Assembly: GCA_964522605.1 (NCBI GenBank)
Contig: CAZFWV010000034.1
Span: forward strand, 1-35,827
Direction: 5' to 3'
DNA: 35,827 bases
Source of the DNA: CAVZLD01 sp964522605
GTDB taxonomy: Bacteria > Planctomycetota > Planctomycetia > Pirellulales > Pirellulaceae
Shown: positions 32,747 through 35,827 of the stretch, in pieces
How the letters are laid out: the number at the start of each line of letters is the position of its first letter
Numbering within the stretch: position 1 is the stretch's first letter
Notes under the pieces: generated by a model
What the model saw: only the letters and a program-made list of their open reading frames with translations
What the model was told of the DNA's origin: nothing
The model's database searches: none
Made by a program: the position numbers and the translations under genes

Positions 32747-33526
32747 GTGAGTCTACCGCTGACTGTCCTGATTCCTTGCAAGAACGAGGAATCAAACATC
32801 GCTGAGTGCATTGCCTCAGTCCGCGGCTTGGCCGACGAGATTCTGATCGCCGATTCCGGGTCGACCGACCAAACGCTGGCAATCGTCCGCGGAACGGACG
32901 GATGCCGGATCATTCAGCGAGAGTATGTCGATTCCGGCAACTTCAAGAATTGGGCAATCCCCCAGGCACAGCATGAATGGATTCTGATCGTCGATGCGGA
33001 CGAACGGGTCCCACCCGAATTACAGGCGGAAATTCGCCGTTGTCTCCGAACCGAACCGGCGGTCGATGGATTTGCGATCTTCCGGGCAAACCATTTTATG
33101 GGCCACCCGATTCGTCATACGTCGTGGGGACGCGATCGCGTGATCCGTTTGTTCCGCCGAAGTGTCGGGCGCTATCGGGAATACACCGATCACACCGAAA
33201 TCGACTTGCCGGCGGAGCGTGTGGGCCGATTGCGGCAGCGACTGATCCATTACACGTGCTGGCAATATGATCCCTACCTTCGCAAGATGTTGCATTACAC
33301 GGAACAGCAAGCCGAGCTATGGTATCGCCAAGGTCGCCGCCCCAGCTTGCTGCGTCTGATGTGCCAAGGCCCGCTTCGCTTCTTCCGCAGTTACGTCCTG
33401 GAACTTGGTTTCCTGGACGGCCTGCCGGGCTTCCAGATCAGCATCCTGACCGGCTTCTACTCATTCTTGAAACAAGCACGTTTGTGGCAAAAGTGGTACG
33501 GGCGGCGACCCCCTGCGGCTGCGTGA
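32747..33526 (+). CDS. Family 2 glycosyltransferase, WaaE/KdtX-like
   Basis: A 259-residue GT-A fold transferase. It opens with LTVLIPCKNEESNIAEC, has the nucleotide-sugar loop ADSGSTDQT, and carries the metal-binding DADE at 83-86. HTSWGRDRVIRLFRR and TDHTEIDL in the acceptor half match the WaaE/KdtX group, which adds glucose to the LPS inner core. The C terminus (GLPGFQISILTGFYSFLKQARLW) is the usual hydrophobic/amphipathic tail. AAGGA lies 7 nt before the GTG start. It is preceded by hldE and fits an LPS core operon. The sugar and linkage are not proven. Its last 89 bp overlap the opposite-strand GT4 gene. Confidence 0.88.
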   Translation: MSLPLTVLIPCKNEESNIAECIASVRGLADEILIADSGSTDQTLAIVRGTDGCRIIQREYVDSGNFKNWAIPQAQHEWILIVDADERVPPELQAEIRRCLRTEPAVDGFAIFRANHFMGHPIRHTSWGRDRVIRLFRRSVGRYREYTDHTEIDLPAERVGRLRQRLIHYTCWQYDPYLRKMLHYTEQQAELWYRQGRRPSLLRLMCQGPLRFFRSYVLELGFLDGLPGFQISILTGFYSFLKQARLWQKWYGRRPPAAA

Positions 33527-34490
33527 CCCGCAGCAGGTGTCGATACGCATCCAATGTCTGCTGCACCATCGTCGCCGCCGTGAACTCGCGTTCCGCCCGC
33601 TCACGCGCCCGTCGAATGAACGTTTGACGCTGGGCGGGAGATTCCAGCCCTTCCACGAGGGCGCCTGCCAGGGCGCGAGAATCCTCNNNNNNNNNNNNNN
33701 NNNNNNNNNNNNNNNNNNNNNNNNNNNNNNNNNNNNNNNNNNNNNNNNNNNNNNNNNNNNNNNNNNNNNNNNNNNNNNNNNNNNNNTCCCGCAAGGGACC
33801 GTCGCCCGCACAGGCGAGCACCGTCTGCGGAAATCGCTCCAGGACGGTCGGCAAGGCATTGAGCAGATCGCAATGCCCCTTGTGGTCGGTCAGCTTGGCG
33901 ATCGTTAACAGCAAAGGGACGGTGGGATCCAATCCAAGTGCCTCCCGCCCGCGCTGACGATCTCCAATCCGCATGCGCGCCGGATCGACCCCATCGTGAA
34001 CCACAGGCAGTCGCTCCGGCGAAAGCCCCGCTGAAATGCAGATTCGTTTCACCGCCTCGGAAACACAGACTACTCCATCGCAGAACCAGCGATAGAGTGC
34101 GGCCGAGCGCAGGGGAAAGTCAACGCGACGCGATGCAACCCGCAATCGAATCGGCAACCCCCAACTGGCCAGGCCCGCAGACTGCAAGGCATGAGGGTCA
34201 TTGAAGTGCAGGATCTGAGGCCGAAAATGAGTCAACTGACGACGGATTTGCCAGAGTCCGTGGGGTTGGCGACCCCGACCCGGAAACGTGCCAACCGGGA
34301 TTCCGCGGTCGGACAGGTAATCGGCGAGTACGCCACCGCCGCGGGCCAGCACCAGACAATCGTGGCCTCCTGCATGCAAGCCTTCGGCGAGCAACGCCGC
34401 CTGCAACTCACCCCCGTGCCAGCCCACTTTCGTGGAAACGAGTGCCACGCGCACGGATGACCTCGCACCGATCTTCCCTGAAACGCCCAT
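33438..34490 (-). CDS. Family 4 glycosyltransferase, interrupted by assembly gap
   Basis: A GT-B fold transferase with the N-terminal domain opening VRVALVSTKVGWHGGELQAALLAEGL and continuing through VVHDGVDPARM and LLTIAKLTDHKGH to ACAGDGPLR, where a run of 100 N starts. After the gap the protein resumes at EDSRALAGALVEGL in the same frame and ends with the usual tail (FTAATMVQQTLDAYRHLL). The visible residues are 234 before and 82 after the gap. The EX7E donor-binding motif and the PS-EG region lie in the gap and cannot be seen. ATG 34490 has GGGAGG 6 nt upstream; the open extension to 34628 is not conserved-looking. It is probably an LPS core sugar transferase. The 3' end overlaps the GT2 gene on the opposite strand. 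Confidence 0.82.
   Translation of the reverse strand: MGVSGKIGARSSVRVALVSTKVGWHGGELQAALLAEGLHAGGHDCLVLARGGGVLADYLSDRGIPVGTFPGRGRQPHGLWQIRRQLTHFRPQILHFNDPHALQSAGLASWGLPIRLRVASRRVDFPLRSAALYRWFCDGVVCVSEAVKRICISAGLSPERLPVVHDGVDPARMRIGDRQRGREALGLDPTVPLLLTIAKLTDHKGHCDLLNALPTVLERFPQTVLACAGDGPLRXXXXXXXXXXXXXXXXXXXXXXXXXXXXXXXXXXEDSRALAGALVEGLESPAQRQTFIRRARERAEREFTAATMVQQTLDAYRHLLRVTQPQGVAARTTFATNVLVSRMSRSRSGC
33687..33786. other. Assembly gap of exactly 100 N
   Basis: A block of exactly 100 unknown bases, the usual placeholder for a gap of unestimated size. It lies within the GT4 C-terminal domain. Confidence 0.98.
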
Positions 34491-34666
34491 CCATCTCCTC
34501 CCAATTCGGGCCGCAGCGTACCTTCGGGACAGGCACTGCGTCAAAGGCAATTCCCGCGATTTGGAACCCGCAAAAGGCGTACGATTGGCATTTGCGCAAG
34601 GCGCGGGAAGTCCTATAGTCCACGGCACGATGGAACGGGTGCCGCCCTAATGGACTGGGGAGCCAA

Positions 34667-35725
34667 GTGATTAACATCGGCGTGTTCCTGCCGAACTGGA
34701 TCGGGGACGTGGTCATGGCCACGCCCACCCTGCGCGCATTGCGCGCTCACTATGGTCCGGAAGCCAAGCTCGTGGGGATTCTGCGTCCCTACGTCGCGGA
34801 TGTGCTCGCGGGAACGAACTGGCTTGACGATTTGCTCTTCTACGACCGCCGCGCACCCGACAACGAATTCAAGGGACGGTCCCTGATTCGGCGTCTGCGG
34901 CAGCAGCAATTGGACACCGTTCTGCTTCTGACCAACTCCTTGCGATCCGCGTTTTTCGCCTGGGCTAGCGGCGCCCCTCAACGTGTCGGCTATGTCCGGT
35001 ATGGGCGAGGCCCGCTCCTGACGGAACGACTCTACCCACCGCGACATCGAAATCAGTTCGCACCGGTCTCGGCGGTGGACTACTACCTGCAGTTGGCCGA
35101 GGTGGTGGGCGCCCCATGGAAATCGCGTCAGTTGGAATTGGCGACTTTGCCTGTGCACGAGCGACAGGCTGACGGTGTGTGGCGCAAATATGGCCTGCCA
35201 ACGAACGGGCCGGTCGTGGTCCTCAGCACGGGGGCAGCCCACGGGAACGCCAAACGGTGGCCCGCAGAGAACTTCGCACTGTTGGCGCGTCGAATCGCGC
35301 TCGAACTGGCAGCGCCCGTGCTGATCATCTGTGGCCCCGACGAGCGGCAGAGCGCCCATGCCATTGAGCGAATGAGTGGCACCGATCGTGTCATCAGTTT
35401 GGGGGATGAGCAACTCAGTGTCGGATTGAGCAAAGCGATCGTGCGGCGCGGTCAATTGCTGATCACGAACGACAGCGGTCCGCGGCATTTTGCCGCCGCC
35501 TTCCGTGTGCCCTCGATTGTCCTGTTTGGCCCGACTGACCCTCGCTGGAGCGAAAACTACCACGTGCAAGAGCTGCACCTGAAGAAGAATGTGCCGTGCG
35601 GTCCGTGTGGCCGCCGACAATGTCCGCTGGCGCATCACCGTTGTATGCGGGATCTGACGGTCGACCAGGTCTTCGACGCCGCGGTGGATAAATTTCGAAC
35701 CCGGCCGGATTATGTCGCAGCATAA
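34667..35725 (+). CDS. waaF: LPS heptosyltransferase II
   Basis: A 352-residue family 9 glycosyltransferase that adds the second heptose to the LPS inner core from ADP-heptose, the product of the HldE pathway. It starts with INIGVFLPNWIGDVVMATPTLRAL, the family opening, and contains LLTNSLRSAFFAWASGAPQRVGY and STGAAHGNAKRWPAENFALLA. The ADP-heptose-site block follows (LLITNDSGPRHFAAAF, VLFGPTDPRWSENY). A Cys-rich stretch (VPCGPCGRRQCPLAHHRCM), common in WaaF, precedes the end. GGAG lies 5 nt before the GTG start. Downstream, 51 bp separate it from the next gene start. Confidence 0.93.
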   Translation: MINIGVFLPNWIGDVVMATPTLRALRAHYGPEAKLVGILRPYVADVLAGTNWLDDLLFYDRRAPDNEFKGRSLIRRLRQQQLDTVLLLTNSLRSAFFAWASGAPQRVGYVRYGRGPLLTERLYPPRHRNQFAPVSAVDYYLQLAEVVGAPWKSRQLELATLPVHERQADGVWRKYGLPTNGPVVVLSTGAAHGNAKRWPAENFALLARRIALELAAPVLIICGPDERQSAHAIERMSGTDRVISLGDEQLSVGLSKAIVRRGQLLITNDSGPRHFAAAFRVPSIVLFGPTDPRWSENYHVQELHLKKNVPCGPCGRRQCPLAHHRCMRDLTVDQVFDAAVDKFRTRPDYVAA

Positions 35726-35776
35726 AGGGCCGGTACTGTGTTAGGAGTTCAACGAAGCACCAGGAGAAAACCTCGC

Positions 35777-35827
35777 ATGACACTTCCGAGAAACTTCCAG
35801 GATGAACTCGAACAGATTCAACGGACG
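35777..35827 (+). CDS. Start of a gene cut by the window end (17 codons)
   Basis: The first 17 codons (MTLPRNFQDELEQIQRT) of a gene on the waaF strand, 51 bp after it, with AGGAG 10 nt before the ATG. The spacing and ribosome site make it very likely to be a real gene, probably in the LPS operon. The product cannot be identified from so little. Confidence 0.7.
   Translation, partial: MTLPRNFQDELEQIQRT

Overview
The window looks like a GC-rich chromosomal segment of a planctomycete (Planctomycetota, probably Pirellulales-like). This rests on gene content and is an inference: a fused GldF/GldG-type ABC protein next to a DUF4340 protein, a PQQ-type propeller protein with the FRGPNG opening, a very long membrane protein with an acidic/Ser-Pro linker, and intergenic palindromes of types I recall from planctomycete genomes. 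LPS-type genes (lpxK, hldE, waaF) show a Gram-negative envelope. I see no phage, transposase, integrase, CRISPR, tRNA or rRNA.

Layout. 1-3300: end of a PhnP-like metallo-hydrolase converging on a tail-specific protease (prc), then hairpin repeats. 3324-6339: a two-component pair, a membrane histidine kinase and an NtrC-type sigma-54 activator. The activator has no ATG/GTG/TTG that would preserve its receiver domain and probably starts at ATC. 6780-8515: a small lipoprotein with a heavy-metal-associated (HMA) domain whose first metal-site cysteine codon is an in-frame TGA (selenocysteine candidate), then a secreted PQQ-like propeller protein. 8597-13647: a fused HyuA-HyuB 5-oxoprolinase/hydantoinase converging on an MFS transporter. 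14029-15620: a phenylacetate-CoA-ligase-like enzyme overlapping a DUF971 protein. 15920-21890, minus strand: a probable operon of GldA-like ATPase, GldF-GldG fusion and DUF4340 protein, with a tandem duplication of a 103-bp palindromic element inside it. 22159-27422, minus strand: nadB and a 1088-residue DUF4175-like protein. 27565-27715: a 31-bp tandem hairpin array. 27868-29421: a GarD/UxaA-type sugar-acid dehydratase. 29494-35725: lipid A/LPS core genes (lpxK, hldE, a WaaE-like GT2, a GT4 interrupted by a 100-N assembly gap, waaF), then the first 17 codons of another gene.

How the genes fit together: HldE would supply ADP-heptose, WaaF would add it to the core, the GT2 and GT4 enzymes would extend the core, and LpxK would finish lipid A. 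The ABC/Gld/DUF4340 set is probably one membrane complex of unknown role. The kinase and activator would form a phosphorelay to sigma-54 promoters. Most intergenic gaps above about 250 bp carry a different family of inverted repeat; gaps below about 100 bp carry none that I see.
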